NCBI GenBank assembly: GCA_946498245.1
Contig: CAMMNN010000019.1
Span: 1 to 61,202 of the forward strand
Direction: 5' to 3'
DNA from: an uncultured Clostridium sp.
Lineage (GTDB): Bacteria > Bacillota > Clostridia > Lachnospirales > Lachnospiraceae
DNA: 61,202 bases
Part shown: piece by piece, positions 44,870-53,292 of the stretch
Layout of the letters: each line of letters opens with the position of its first letter
Position numbering within the stretch: position 1 is the first letter of the stretch
Position numbers and translations under genes: made by a program
Notes under the pieces: generated by a model
The model's input: only the letters and a program-made list of their open reading frames with translations
Told to the model about the DNA's origin: nothing
Database searches by the model: none

Positions 44870-46193
44870 TGACTGTTCCCTCTCTTTCGTTTAATTCTGT
44901 CACGATCTGTTTCATGGTCTTTTCATTTAATTTCCAGAATACGCCTAAAATCGACATTAACAGGCAAATTGCGGCAGGCAGCAGGCAGTAGATAGTCTTA
45001 ATTCCCTGCAGAGTAGCCGCCGTCTGTTCCTGATTGGCAACGTAGCCTACAACGTCCAGAAGGGCGCCTACAATGGTACCGGAAAAGGCCATACCTAACT
45101 TCTGGCAGAAAGTATAGAAGCCGTAGTTAATAGCCCGGACATTCTTGCCGGTTTTCCATTTTCCGTAGTCCGTCGTATCTGCTACCATAGTAAAGAAAAT
45201 GGGAAGAGTTGCACTCTGGGCGAACATTCCCAACCAGCAGGTAATGGCTACTACCGCATAATTTGTTGGGAAAAGGAAACGGACAACGCTGGATCCGGCA
45301 AACAGCAGTCCGCAGCCGATTAACAGAGCTTTTTTCCCGGTCTTTTTCGCTACGGGAGCCACCGCCAGGGCCGCAACTGCGGAAATAGGGGCGCTGATTC
45401 CCAAAATCATTCCCATGAGCTCAGAAGAATGGAGATAATATGTAAAGAAGTAACTCATGGAGCCGTCATAAATATAAGAGCTCAATGTTCTGCAGAAAAA
45501 GGCTCCTGAAAGGATTAAAAGCTGTTTATTTCCAAATACTACTTTCACATATTCGCCCAGTTTCGTCTTTTCCTTTGCCTCCGGAGCTTTGGCTCTTTCC
45601 ACGACTCCGGCTACGCAGATAAGGGTACAGATGGTAGCGATTACCGCAAAAACAGCCGCCACCATTCCATAGGAGTTACCGCTTTCCATTCCGCTTTTCA
45701 GATAAGGCGTGGCAATGGAGCAGATCAGGGTCGGCACTGCTACGATGGCAAACCGAATGGAGTTTAAAAGGGTTCTCTCATTGGTATCGTGGGTCATGGT
45801 TGACGCAAAGGCGTTAAAGGGAATGGCGTAGCAGGTATACATTAAAGTCCAGAAGCAGTAGGCCGACAACGCGAATACAATCTGTCCTTCCTTGGGGAAG
45901 TGGAAATTCGTAAACATAATAACAAAGGCAATGGCCGTTGCAATGGAGCCCCGCAGGATCCACTTTTTATATTTCGCCGATTTGTCCGATATGTAACCAA
46001 TAGCAATATCGTTTAATCCGTCGAAAACACGGCTTCCCATAAAAATCAATCCGGCCACTGTAGCCGAAATTCCCAGTACGTCTGTGAAAAATACGATTGT
46101 AAAAAGGGCGATAAATTTTAGGTACAGGTTTGCTGTAATATCGCCGATGCCGTAACAAATCATCTCTTTCATCGTTAGTTTCTTCTCGTTCAT
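44862..46193 (-). CDS. GPH-family sugar/glycoside:cation symporter
   Basis: 443 residues with 12 expected membrane helices. GPH signatures: ICYGIGDITANLYLKFIALFTIVFFTDVLG, GSRVFDGLNDIAIGYISDKS and ADTTDYGKWKTGKN. Imports glycosides, pentosides or hexuronides with Na+ or H+. ATG 46193 has GGAGGGG upstream. First gene of the operon, with a promoter at 46228-46256. Confidence 0.93.
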   Translation of the reverse strand: MNEKKLTMKEMICYGIGDITANLYLKFIALFTIVFFTDVLGISATVAGLIFMGSRVFDGLNDIAIGYISDKSAKYKKWILRGSIATAIAFVIMFTNFHFPKEGQIVFALSAYCFWTLMYTCYAIPFNAFASTMTHDTNERTLLNSIRFAIVAVPTLICSIATPYLKSGMESGNSYGMVAAVFAVIATICTLICVAGVVERAKAPEAKEKTKLGEYVKVVFGNKQLLILSGAFFCRTLSSYIYDGSMSYFFTYYLHSSELMGMILGISAPISAVAALAVAPVAKKTGKKALLIGCGLLFAGSSVVRFLFPTNYAVVAITCWLGMFAQSATLPIFFTMVADTTDYGKWKTGKNVRAINYGFYTFCQKLGMAFSGTIVGALLDVVGYVANQEQTAATLQGIKTIYCLLPAAICLLMSILGVFWKLNEKTMKQIVTELNEREGTVNA

Positions 46194-46227
46194 GTTACCC
46201 CTCCTGTTAAACATTTTTTATGATTTA

Positions 46228-46256
46228 ATCATAGCTTTTTTATAAATTTCATACAA
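46228..46256 (-). promoter_or_regulatory. Promoter of the symporter-peptidase-glycerate kinase operon
   Basis: Minus strand TTGTAT (46251-46256), 17-bp spacer, TATGAT (46228-46233). An inverted repeat TTTTTGTG-CTCTCAA-CACAAAAA (46284-46306) lies about 30 bp upstream and could be the activator site. Confidence 0.6.
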
Positions 46257-46320
46257 AATCCAAAATAATAAATTTTCCCTTATTTTTTGTGCTCTCAACA
46301 CAAAAAGCCCTTTCCCTCCC

Positions 46321-46350
46321 TTGTGTTTTTCGGTGAAATTGTCGTATAAT
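46321..46350 (+). promoter_or_regulatory. Promoter of the HAD-hydrolase gene
   Basis: TTGTGT (46321-46326), 18-bp spacer, TATAAT (46345-46350). Confidence 0.6.
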
Positions 46351-46378
46351 GAACAAAAACAACCACAGGAGAATCCCC

Positions 46379-47008
46379 ATGAAAAAATATCAGGCTGTTA
46401 TCTACGATATTGACGGCACTCTTCTTAACACGCTCAACATGAATATGTACCCCCTCCTTCGGATTATCAAAGAAGAAACCGAGGAGGACTGGACATTCCA
46501 GGAGGTTCTAAAATTTGCCGCTTACCCCGGCATGAAGGTAATGGAAGAGCTTGGGATTGCCGATAAAGAAAAGACCTATGAGAGGTGGGTAAAATATGTC
46601 AATGAATATGAAGAAGGGGCCGTGCCTTACGCCGGCTTTCCGGAAGTTTTGGAGGCATTTCAAAAGGCCGGAATTACCCAGGCCGTAGTCTCCGCCAAAA
46701 CAAGAGGGCAATACGAAATTGATGTTGTTTCCAAAGGATTTGACCAGTATATGAAAACGGCTGTCCTGGCAGGAGACACGAAAAAACACAAGCCGGATCC
46801 AGAGCCTCTTTTGGAATGCGCCCGGAGGCTGGGAATCCCGCCAGAGCGCATTATCTATATCGGCGACGCCCTGTCCGACTATGAAGCGGCCCAAAAGGCT
46901 GGCATGGATTTTGGCTATGCTAAATGGGGCAGTGTTTCCCCAACCGGCATTGACTGTCCCAGCCATGTCTTTGAAAGGCCCGTAGATTTGCTAAGGCTTT
47001 TGCAGTAG
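46379..47008 (+). CDS. HAD-superfamily phosphatase (phosphoglycolate phosphatase-like)
   Basis: 209 residues. Motif I YDIDGTLLNT with the nucleophilic Asp, motif II VVSAKT region, motif III Lys in KKHKPDPEPLL, motif IV YIGDALSDYEAA. The helical cap of about 70 residues resembles PGP/beta-phosphoglucomutase-type enzymes. ATG 46379 is set by AGGAGA and by the family N-terminus MKKYQAVIYD. Confidence 0.9.
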   Translation: MKKYQAVIYDIDGTLLNTLNMNMYPLLRIIKEETEEDWTFQEVLKFAAYPGMKVMEELGIADKEKTYERWVKYVNEYEEGAVPYAGFPEVLEAFQKAGITQAVVSAKTRGQYEIDVVSKGFDQYMKTAVLAGDTKKHKPDPEPLLECARRLGIPPERIIYIGDALSDYEAAQKAGMDFGYAKWGSVSPTGIDCPSHVFERPVDLLRLLQ

Positions 47009-47026
47009 CAGGGGATAAAGAGAGAT

Positions 47027-47716
47027 TCAGTCGTCGCGGTAGAAAATTTCTTCTATAGACAGGGAGCGGATCATGGTCAGGATTTCTTTCGTCCGTTTCA
47101 TATGGAATTTTTTCAAAAGGGTGTTAATCTGAGATTTTACCGTAGAAACCTCTACTACCCGTTCCCTGGCAATGCCGCTGACGCTTTTGCCTTCCAGAAG
47201 CATTCGGATAAGCTGGCGTTCACTGGCCGTAATGGCAAAGGATACATTAATAAAGTAATTCATCTTCTGTTCCTTTTTCTTCATTCTGGAAAATTCCCTG
47301 GTTATTTTCTTCGCAATCTCAGGGGCAATGCGGTTTCTGCCGTAATAGCAGTCAATGATTTTCTGAATTATTTCTTCATAGGAAGCGCTCTTTACAATGT
47401 AGTCCACATTGGGAGCGCTGGAAAAGGCCTGGTAGATAAACTCCTCTTCTTCATGAACTGTCAGAAATAAAATAATAGTAGAGGGGGCATTGGACGCAAT
47501 CTGCTCCGCTGCCCGGATTCCTGCGGAGTCGCTTTCCATTTCAATGTCCATCAGCACCACGTCCGCTGCCTCTTTTTCCAAAAGCCTCACAATCTCTTTT
47601 CCGCTTCTGGCCCTGGCTACCACTTCGATTCCATCTTCCTTTGCCAAAGCTTTGCAGATGTCATTTAGCAGGTACTCAATATCCTCTGCCACTGCTACCC
47701 GAATACTCTCCGCCAT
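47027..47716 (-). CDS. Response regulator with LuxR-like output domain
   Basis: 229 residues. Receiver domain with acidic pocket E11/D12, phospho-acceptor Asp57 (VVLMDIEM), Thr in FLTVHEEE and Lys in YIVKSAS. The C-terminal helix-turn-helix is ITASERQLIRMLLEGKSVSGIARERVVEVSTVKSQINTLLKKF. ATG 47716 is preferred over GTG 47728, which abuts the Shine-Dalgarno. Last gene of the ABC-importer operon, directly after its kinase. Confidence 0.92.
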   Translation of the reverse strand: MAESIRVAVAEDIEYLLNDICKALAKEDGIEVVARARSGKEIVRLLEKEAADVVLMDIEMESDSAGIRAAEQIASNAPSTIILFLTVHEEEEFIYQAFSSAPNVDYIVKSASYEEIIQKIIDCYYGRNRIAPEIAKKITREFSRMKKKEQKMNYFINVSFAITASERQLIRMLLEGKSVSGIARERVVEVSTVKSQINTLLKKFHMKRTKEILTMIRSLSIEEIFYRDD

Positions 47717-47724
47717 GTCCCGTC

Positions 47725-49200
47725 TCACCCCTTTCTGTACCAGGGAATGGATACGTATATTCTGGTTCCCTCTCCTACGGTAGATTCTGCGCTGACCTCG
47801 CCAAAATGGCCCCGTACCACCTGATCCACATACAAAAGCCCCAGTCCCCAGCTCTTTTTGGAATTTTTGCTGCTGTAAAAGGGCTCAAAAATTCTCGAAA
47901 GGTTCTTCTCTTCAATGCCTTCCCCGGTATCGGAAACTTCAAATATCTGATTCTGGCCCTGGATATAGAGCTGTACCCGGACTGTCCCCTTTTCGTCGCC
48001 CTTCTGTTCAATGCTGTCTATGGAATTTTTCAGAAGGTTGTAAAAAGCTTCTGACAGATGGTGGGAATCCGCCAAAATAGGGTATTCTTCCCATACCTCC
48101 AAAACAATCTTTACGGATGAATTTGTCACCTTCAAAACAGCCGCTTTCATGATTTCCGAAGGGCGGCTCACCTCTTCCAATACCATAGCGTTATTTTTAA
48201 AAGAGTGATACAGATCGTCCATTCTCAAAAGCATGGCCTCGCTCACTGCAGTCATGGCTTCCAGCTTTTCCTTTCCGGATTCGTCCAGCGCCACCTCTTC
48301 TTTAAAGTCCCTGAGCATAGCCCGCAGTACCAGAAGCTCGTTTTTCATTCCATGGGTATACATCTTCACTCCGGCGTTATGATCCTTTAGTTTCTTATCA
48401 ATGGCTATTCCGGGGCGTCCGATTTTTTTGGCCAGCCGGGAGTAATTCCATAAAGCCCATGCCCCGATGATAATCAAAACCATGCTGGAAAGCAGGATTC
48501 CCAGCCAAATCCACTGGCTGTTAAAATATAAAAAATTGGAATAAATATAATGGCTTCCCGTAAAATGGCTCACCTGGATAGGCCCCAGCACGGCAAAAAT
48601 TACAAAAAGGGCTGAAAGGGTCAGGGTTAGAATGTTGATATACCGAAATTGCTTCCGCAGCCAGTTAATTTTAATGGTTCTGTACTTTCCGGCTATCATA
48701 AGCAGGCAAAACACCAGATACCCTCCGTACATCAGGCGCACGGAAGCAAAAATAGATGCCTGGTTTTCTTTAAAAAAGGGCCGGACGCAGTAAATTTCAT
48801 AGACAGCCGGGTGGAGGGCAGCGTAATTAATCAGAGACGCCCCTATCCCCGCTGCCGTCAGGATCACCCGTTTCAGCCGCCCTGATGGATCAGAAAGGTT
48901 GACGCTCAGCAGCATCATACTGCACAAAAACAAAGATTTCCCAAATAGCAGGAACTTTGAGAGTCCTCCATAACTAATGGGATAGTATTGGATTTCCCGT
49001 TTCATTCCGTCTGTAAAATACAAAACATAGCTGATCTCCCGGCTGATTCCCCCATTTTTTATCCAGATAACAGCGTATGCCAGAATCACGAAAACCAGGC
49101 CCATATGCATTCCAGCCGCCCACAGAGACAGACGGCCTCTCTCTATAACCAGCAAAACCGTCATGGTGACCAACAGTATTCCTATCACTAAAAACAGCAT
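47725..49200 (-). CDS. Membrane sensor histidine kinase
   Basis: 491 residues. About seven membrane helices in the first 270 residues with little extracellular loop, then an H-box-like YTHGMKNELLVLRAML, N-box AFYNLLKNSIDSIEQ, G1 DTGEGIEEKN, F-box FEPFYSSK and G2 WGLGLLYV. Partner of the adjacent response regulator. As it follows the importer genes in one transcript, it may sense the transported compound or transporter state; that is inference. Confidence 0.9.
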   Translation of the reverse strand: MLFLVIGILLVTMTVLLVIERGRLSLWAAGMHMGLVFVILAYAVIWIKNGGISREISYVLYFTDGMKREIQYYPISYGGLSKFLLFGKSLFLCSMMLLSVNLSDPSGRLKRVILTAAGIGASLINYAALHPAVYEIYCVRPFFKENQASIFASVRLMYGGYLVFCLLMIAGKYRTIKINWLRKQFRYINILTLTLSALFVIFAVLGPIQVSHFTGSHYIYSNFLYFNSQWIWLGILLSSMVLIIIGAWALWNYSRLAKKIGRPGIAIDKKLKDHNAGVKMYTHGMKNELLVLRAMLRDFKEEVALDESGKEKLEAMTAVSEAMLLRMDDLYHSFKNNAMVLEEVSRPSEIMKAAVLKVTNSSVKIVLEVWEEYPILADSHHLSEAFYNLLKNSIDSIEQKGDEKGTVRVQLYIQGQNQIFEVSDTGEGIEEKNLSRIFEPFYSSKNSKKSWGLGLLYVDQVVRGHFGEVSAESTVGEGTRIYVSIPWYRKG

Positions 49201-49203
49201 TTT

Positions 49204-50214
49204 TTATTCCCCAATGCCGGAAACCGCTTCTTCTATAATGTCCAGATACAGATACTCCTCTGGCTGGCAAAAAGCTTCCAGCCCCTGTTCCCGGCTCATA
49301 AACTCTCCCAGCTCCCGGTACCATTTTTCAAAAGAGCCGTCTTCTGCATATTGTTTCGCCGTACCGCTGTCAAACCACACTGCCGTATTGACGTCCGGAG
49401 CAATCAGCCCCGACTCCATTCCCAGGCGTTTTGCCACCAGTTCGGCTGTTTCCGTCAGATTGTCATTACGGTAATCCATACCTCTGTACAGGGCTCTGAC
49501 AAAGCGGACTATGGTGTCCCTGCGGCTGTTTATGGATTCTTCCGAGGCCACCCAGCTCATAGGCAAAGCCAGCGTATCTCTGAAATCCATGCAGTTAATC
49601 ACCGTAACGGCATCTTCCCCTAAATATTGGCGGACTTCATTGGTGTACGGCGCCCAAATAGCCGCTGCGTCCACTTTTCCTTTTACTAAGGCCATAGCCG
49701 CCCCCGCTATGTCCATGTTGACAATCTCCACATCTTCTGCAGAAATTCCGTAAGAGGCCAGGGCAGCCTTTAAAAAGTTTTCGCTGCTGGTCCCGTAGGT
49801 AGTGGCTATCTTCTTTCCGATTAGATCCTCCGGCTTTCGGATTCCCGTATCCTTCCGCGTCATGATCTCCTCTGCATTGCTCAGGGAGTCCACAGCGATA
49901 ATCCGGACTTTTCCCTCCATAACGTAGGAGAAAGCCCCGTGTCCCAAAAAACTGATGTCCACATCTCCTGCCTCCAGTGCGGCAACGGAAGGAAGGCCGC
50001 TGGAAAATTCCAGCAGCTCTACCTTCAGTCCCTCCTCTTCAAAATAATGCTGATCCATGGCCGCCGATACAGCCGACGCTCCTCCAAAATTAGAGTGGTA
50101 TGCCACCCGTATGGTTTCCGGGTCTTCCCCTGTTTTCCTGCCGCAGCCGGAAAGCCCTGCCAAAAGCAGCAGCATTCCAAAGCGGCAAATCCAGGGGTTT
50201 TTCCGTTTTTTCAT
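49204..50214 (-). CDS. ABC importer substrate-binding lipoprotein (NMT1/SsuA-like), copy 2
   Basis: 336 residues. Lipobox GLSGC (Cys24), then a two-lobe periplasmic-type fold: IRVAYHSNFGGASAV, YFEEEGLKVELLEF, GDVDISFLGHGAF, KKIATTYGTSSENFL and VDAAAIWAPY. This is the nitrate/sulfonate/taurine/pyrimidine-precursor group. The ligand cannot be named. A second, divergent binding protein lies at the operon's start. Confidence 0.9.
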   Translation of the reverse strand: MKKRKNPWICRFGMLLLLAGLSGCGRKTGEDPETIRVAYHSNFGGASAVSAAMDQHYFEEEGLKVELLEFSSGLPSVAALEAGDVDISFLGHGAFSYVMEGKVRIIAVDSLSNAEEIMTRKDTGIRKPEDLIGKKIATTYGTSSENFLKAALASYGISAEDVEIVNMDIAGAAMALVKGKVDAAAIWAPYTNEVRQYLGEDAVTVINCMDFRDTLALPMSWVASEESINSRRDTIVRFVRALYRGMDYRNDNLTETAELVAKRLGMESGLIAPDVNTAVWFDSGTAKQYAEDGSFEKWYRELGEFMSREQGLEAFCQPEEYLYLDIIEEAVSGIGE

Positions 50215-50217
50215 CTT

Positions 50218-50973
50218 TTACCACCACTTTATCTGTTGGGTTATATATTTCCTGATTCTCATAAATTCCGGATCACTGACGCTGCGGGGATGGGGCAGGT
50301 CGATCCTGACTTCTTCTTTCATCTTAGCAGGCTTATTAGTCAGAATCAAGACCCGCTCCGCCAGGTACACGGCCTCCTCAATGTTGTGGGTAATAAAGAT
50401 TACTGTCGTCCCCAGCTCCTTCCACAGCCGAATCACCTCGTCTTCCAGATAAAAGCGCATTTTTATGTCCATCTGTCCGTAGGGTTCGTCCATGAGAAGG
50501 AGATCCGGCGACATGGCAAAAGCCCGTCCGATTACCATTCTCTGTTCCGAGCTGACAGAAAGCTGAGAAGGATAGGAGGTTCTGTAAGGCTCCAGCCCCA
50601 TTAGCTTAATAATCTGCTGAACTTTTTTCTTTCTGTCCCCGGCCCGTTTCATTTTCAGGCCAAAAGCAATGTTGTCCTCCACTGTCAGCCAGGGGAAAGA
50701 GGAATTTTCCTGAAACACAAAGGCCAGATTATGCCGGCTGGGATCCGCAGGTTCCCCATCAATGAGAAGCCGGCCCGACGTAGGCTCGATTAAACAGCTT
50801 AACAGATTTAAAAAGGTGGTTTTCCCGCAGCCTGTAGGCCCTACTACACACACAAATTCCCCTTTTTTTATCTGAAAGGATATATGATCCAAAACCAGAA
50901 GATCCCCAAACTGCTTTGTCAGATCTTCTACTTCTATTTTTACCTTTCTTTCGTCTTTCATTCTGTTCTCCAT
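50218..50973 (-). CDS. ABC importer ATPase with degenerate signature motif
   Basis: 251 residues. Canonical Walker A GPTGCGKTT, Walker B LLLMDEP and His switch FITHN, but the signature reads LSVSSEQRM where LSGGxxQR is expected. Such loss normally makes one of two composite ATP sites inactive. Its partner ATPase (50987-51751) has an intact signature but a less usual Walker A, so an asymmetric heterodimer is likely. ATG 50973 is used; ATG 50961 (GGAG 6 nt upstream) is possible. Confidence 0.9.
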   Translation of the reverse strand: MENRMKDERKVKIEVEDLTKQFGDLLVLDHISFQIKKGEFVCVVGPTGCGKTTFLNLLSCLIEPTSGRLLIDGEPADPSRHNLAFVFQENSSFPWLTVEDNIAFGLKMKRAGDRKKKVQQIIKLMGLEPYRTSYPSQLSVSSEQRMVIGRAFAMSPDLLLMDEPYGQMDIKMRFYLEDEVIRLWKELGTTVIFITHNIEEAVYLAERVLILTNKPAKMKEEVRIDLPHPRSVSDPEFMRIRKYITQQIKWW

Positions 50974-50986
50974 TCTGCTCTTTCCT

Positions 50987-51751
50987 CTATAGCGCCAGAT
51001 CCATACTGCTGCTGATTTCTTCCCTTAATGCCATAAATCTTTCGTCCATCATGTCTCTGGGCCTGGGAAGGGAAATTTCGTAAATTTCTTTCACCTTTGC
51101 CGGCCGGCTGGTAAGGAGGACAATCCGATCTCCTAAATACAGCGCTTCTTCAATATTATTGGTAACAAAGAGAACGGTCTTTTTTTCTTTGGACCACAGT
51201 TTTAAGATCTCATCTTCCATAGAGTACCGGGTCTGGGCGTCTAAAGCGCCGAAGGGTTCGTCCAGGATCAAAATTTCCGGATCCGCCGTATAGGCTCTGG
51301 CAATCCCCACCCTCTGCTTCATGCCCCCGGAAAGCTGTCTGGGATAAGCCTTTTCAAACCCTGTCAGGCCTACCAGATCAATATATTTCTGCGCCGTTTT
51401 TCTGCGCTCTTCCTTAGGCTGTCCCGCATATTTCGGACCTATCTCTACGTTTTCCATAACCGTTTTCCAGGAAAGGAGGCCCGTTTTCTGAAATACCATG
51501 GAAATCTTCCTGCTGCCCCCGGCAATCTCTTTTCCGTCCACCAACACCTTTCCGGACGTAGCTTTTTCCAGGCCGGACACAATATTTAGCAGAACCGACT
51601 TTCCGCACAGACCGGGCCCCAGTAAAACCAGAAACTCCTGCTCCTTTATATCAAAGGATACTTCATCCAGCACACAGAAATCCGGCAGTCCTTTTTTGCA
51701 GTAGCTTTTTGAAAGCTTTTCAATCCGGAGTTTTTCCGCTTTTACGCCCAT
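50987..51751 (-). CDS. ABC importer ATPase with intact signature motif
   Basis: 254 residues. Walker A GPGLCGKSV (usual form GPSGCGKST), canonical signature QLSGGMKQRVGIARA, Walker B ILILDEPFGALD, switch FVTNN (Asn replaces the usual His of FVTHD/N). Start at 51751 (MGVKAEKLRIEKLSKSY) with AAAGGAGG 8 nt upstream; an earlier ATG (51775) contains that ribosome binding site inside the gene. Confidence 0.92.
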   Translation of the reverse strand: MGVKAEKLRIEKLSKSYCKKGLPDFCVLDEVSFDIKEQEFLVLLGPGLCGKSVLLNIVSGLEKATSGKVLVDGKEIAGGSRKISMVFQKTGLLSWKTVMENVEIGPKYAGQPKEERRKTAQKYIDLVGLTGFEKAYPRQLSGGMKQRVGIARAYTADPEILILDEPFGALDAQTRYSMEDEILKLWSKEKKTVLFVTNNIEEALYLGDRIVLLTSRPAKVKEIYEISLPRPRDMMDERFMALREEISSSMDLAL

Positions 51752-52503
51752 GGGCACAGCCTCCTTTCCAGCCATGAGGTCAGCATACTTAAAAGAGCCC
51801 CAATGATTCCGATAATAAACATACAGACAAAAATCAAGGGCAAATCTCTCAGCTCATTTCCCCTGAAAATCAGGAATCCGACTCCGCTGGTGGCTCCCAC
51901 CATCTCTGCTGCCAGAACGATGGCCCAGCCGACTCCGATAGCCATGCGGATCCCGCCGAAAATAGCCGGCAGGGCGCCTGGAAGGATAATCTCTCTGAGC
52001 ATCTGGCCTTTTCCCGCATGGAATACTTGTCCTACGGAAAGGGCAAGTGGATCCACCATTTTCACCCCTGTATAGGTGTTAGTCACCACAATGGCCAGGG
52101 TTCCGATAAAAATAATCAGGATTTTGGGGAACTCACCGATGCCGAACCAAATGGTAATCAAAGGAATCCAGGCAATAGGCGGAATAGGCCGGATCATCTC
52201 AAAGAGCGTTCCGAAGGTAGCCTGAAATTTTCTGCTGATTCCCATAAAAATGCCAAGTAAAATCCCCAGAAGGCTTGCCGCCGCCACAGCCACAGCCACC
52301 CGTTTTAAGCTGTTAAAGATGTGGAGATACAGAGGGACTCTGGCTAAAGGCTTTTCTATGAGCTTTATCAGCCTTTCCCATGTCATGGCAGGTGAGGGAA
52401 ACAGCTCCGGCTTTACAGAGGAAATATAAATCCATCCTCCTAAAAGAAGGAGCAGGGATATAGCCGGGAGTCCGTAATATGTCCACCTTTTTTTCGTCTT
52501 CAT
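51742..52503 (-). CDS. ABC importer permease (SsuC/TauC-like), second
   Basis: 253 residues, about six membrane helices. The coupling-helix region EIILPGALPAIFGGIRMAIGVGWAIVLAAEMV is the family EAA-like motif, and FEMIRPIPPIAWIPL is shared with the paralogue next door. Start MKTKKRWTYYG overlaps the previous permease stop (ATGA). A longer in-frame extension upstream lies within that gene and is rejected. Confidence 0.93.
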   Translation of the reverse strand: MKTKKRWTYYGLPAISLLLLLGGWIYISSVKPELFPSPAMTWERLIKLIEKPLARVPLYLHIFNSLKRVAVAVAAASLLGILLGIFMGISRKFQATFGTLFEMIRPIPPIAWIPLITIWFGIGEFPKILIIFIGTLAIVVTNTYTGVKMVDPLALSVGQVFHAGKGQMLREIILPGALPAIFGGIRMAIGVGWAIVLAAEMVGATSGVGFLIFRGNELRDLPLIFVCMFIIGIIGALLSMLTSWLERRLCPWA

Positions 52504-53282
52504 CTGATATGCCTCCATCCCAACAGTTTTTCTTCGATTTTTGATACAACGGCGGAAAGCAGCAGACCAATAAAACCGATGACCAACATTCCTAAAACAA
52601 TTAGATCCGGTCTTGCCAAAAGCCGTCCCATCTGAATCATATAACCCAGTCCGGAAGACGAGGCCAGCATTTCCGCCGCTACTAAAGCTGACCAGGAAGC
52701 CGCAAGGGCCAGCCTGACCCCTGCCATCATCATGGGGATCGCAGATGGAATGGACACATGAAGAAAAATCTGCATTCTGGACGCCCCGCAGGTCTTTGCC
52801 ACATTGATTAGAACCGGATTGGTCATTTTTACCCCCGTATAGCTGTTCATAACGCAGGGAACGAAGGCTGCAAAACAAATAATAAAGGCTTTGGCCCGAA
52901 ACCCGATTCCCAGCATTACAATGGTAAGAGGAATCCAGGCAATGGGAGGAATTGGCCGGATCATTTCAAATACCGGCTTCATAAAGCGGTCGATGCCTTC
53001 AAAATATCCCATCAAAAGCCCCAAAGGAATCCCCACAATCAAAGCGGCAAAAAAACCGCTGAAAGACGTTTTAAGACTGGAAACGACATTCTGGACGAGA
53101 GTGGCCCCTTCCGGATTGGGATTCGTCAATTTCTCTAAAAATGTTTTTACCAGAAGGCTTGGTCTGGGAAGGTAGGTGGAGGGCACCAGCCCTGCCGCCC
53201 CCGCCAATTCCCACACTGCGATGAATACCATCACTGTCAGAACAGGAAGAATTATCGTATCCCATTTATTCGATTTTTCCAT
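52500..53282 (-). CDS. ABC importer permease (SsuC/TauC-like), first
   Basis: 260 residues, about six membrane helices, with FEMIRPIPPIAWIPLTIVMLGIG and HVSIPSAIPMMMAGVRLALAASWSALVAAEM (EAA-like motif). Paralogue of the next permease. ATG 53282 (MEKSNKWDT) is preceded by AAGGAAAG. Together the pair would form a heterodimeric channel. Confidence 0.93.
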   Translation of the reverse strand: MEKSNKWDTIILPVLTVMVFIAVWELAGAAGLVPSTYLPRPSLLVKTFLEKLTNPNPEGATLVQNVVSSLKTSFSGFFAALIVGIPLGLLMGYFEGIDRFMKPVFEMIRPIPPIAWIPLTIVMLGIGFRAKAFIICFAAFVPCVMNSYTGVKMTNPVLINVAKTCGASRMQIFLHVSIPSAIPMMMAGVRLALAASWSALVAAEMLASSSGLGYMIQMGRLLARPDLIVLGMLVIGFIGLLLSAVVSKIEEKLLGWRHIR

Positions 53283-53292
53283 AGGCTTTCCT

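Noticed and set aside
51742..52878. 378-codon version of the second permease
   Set aside because: The extra N-terminus is the other permease gene read in the wrong frame; MKTKKRW at 52503 with ATGA overlap is the real start.
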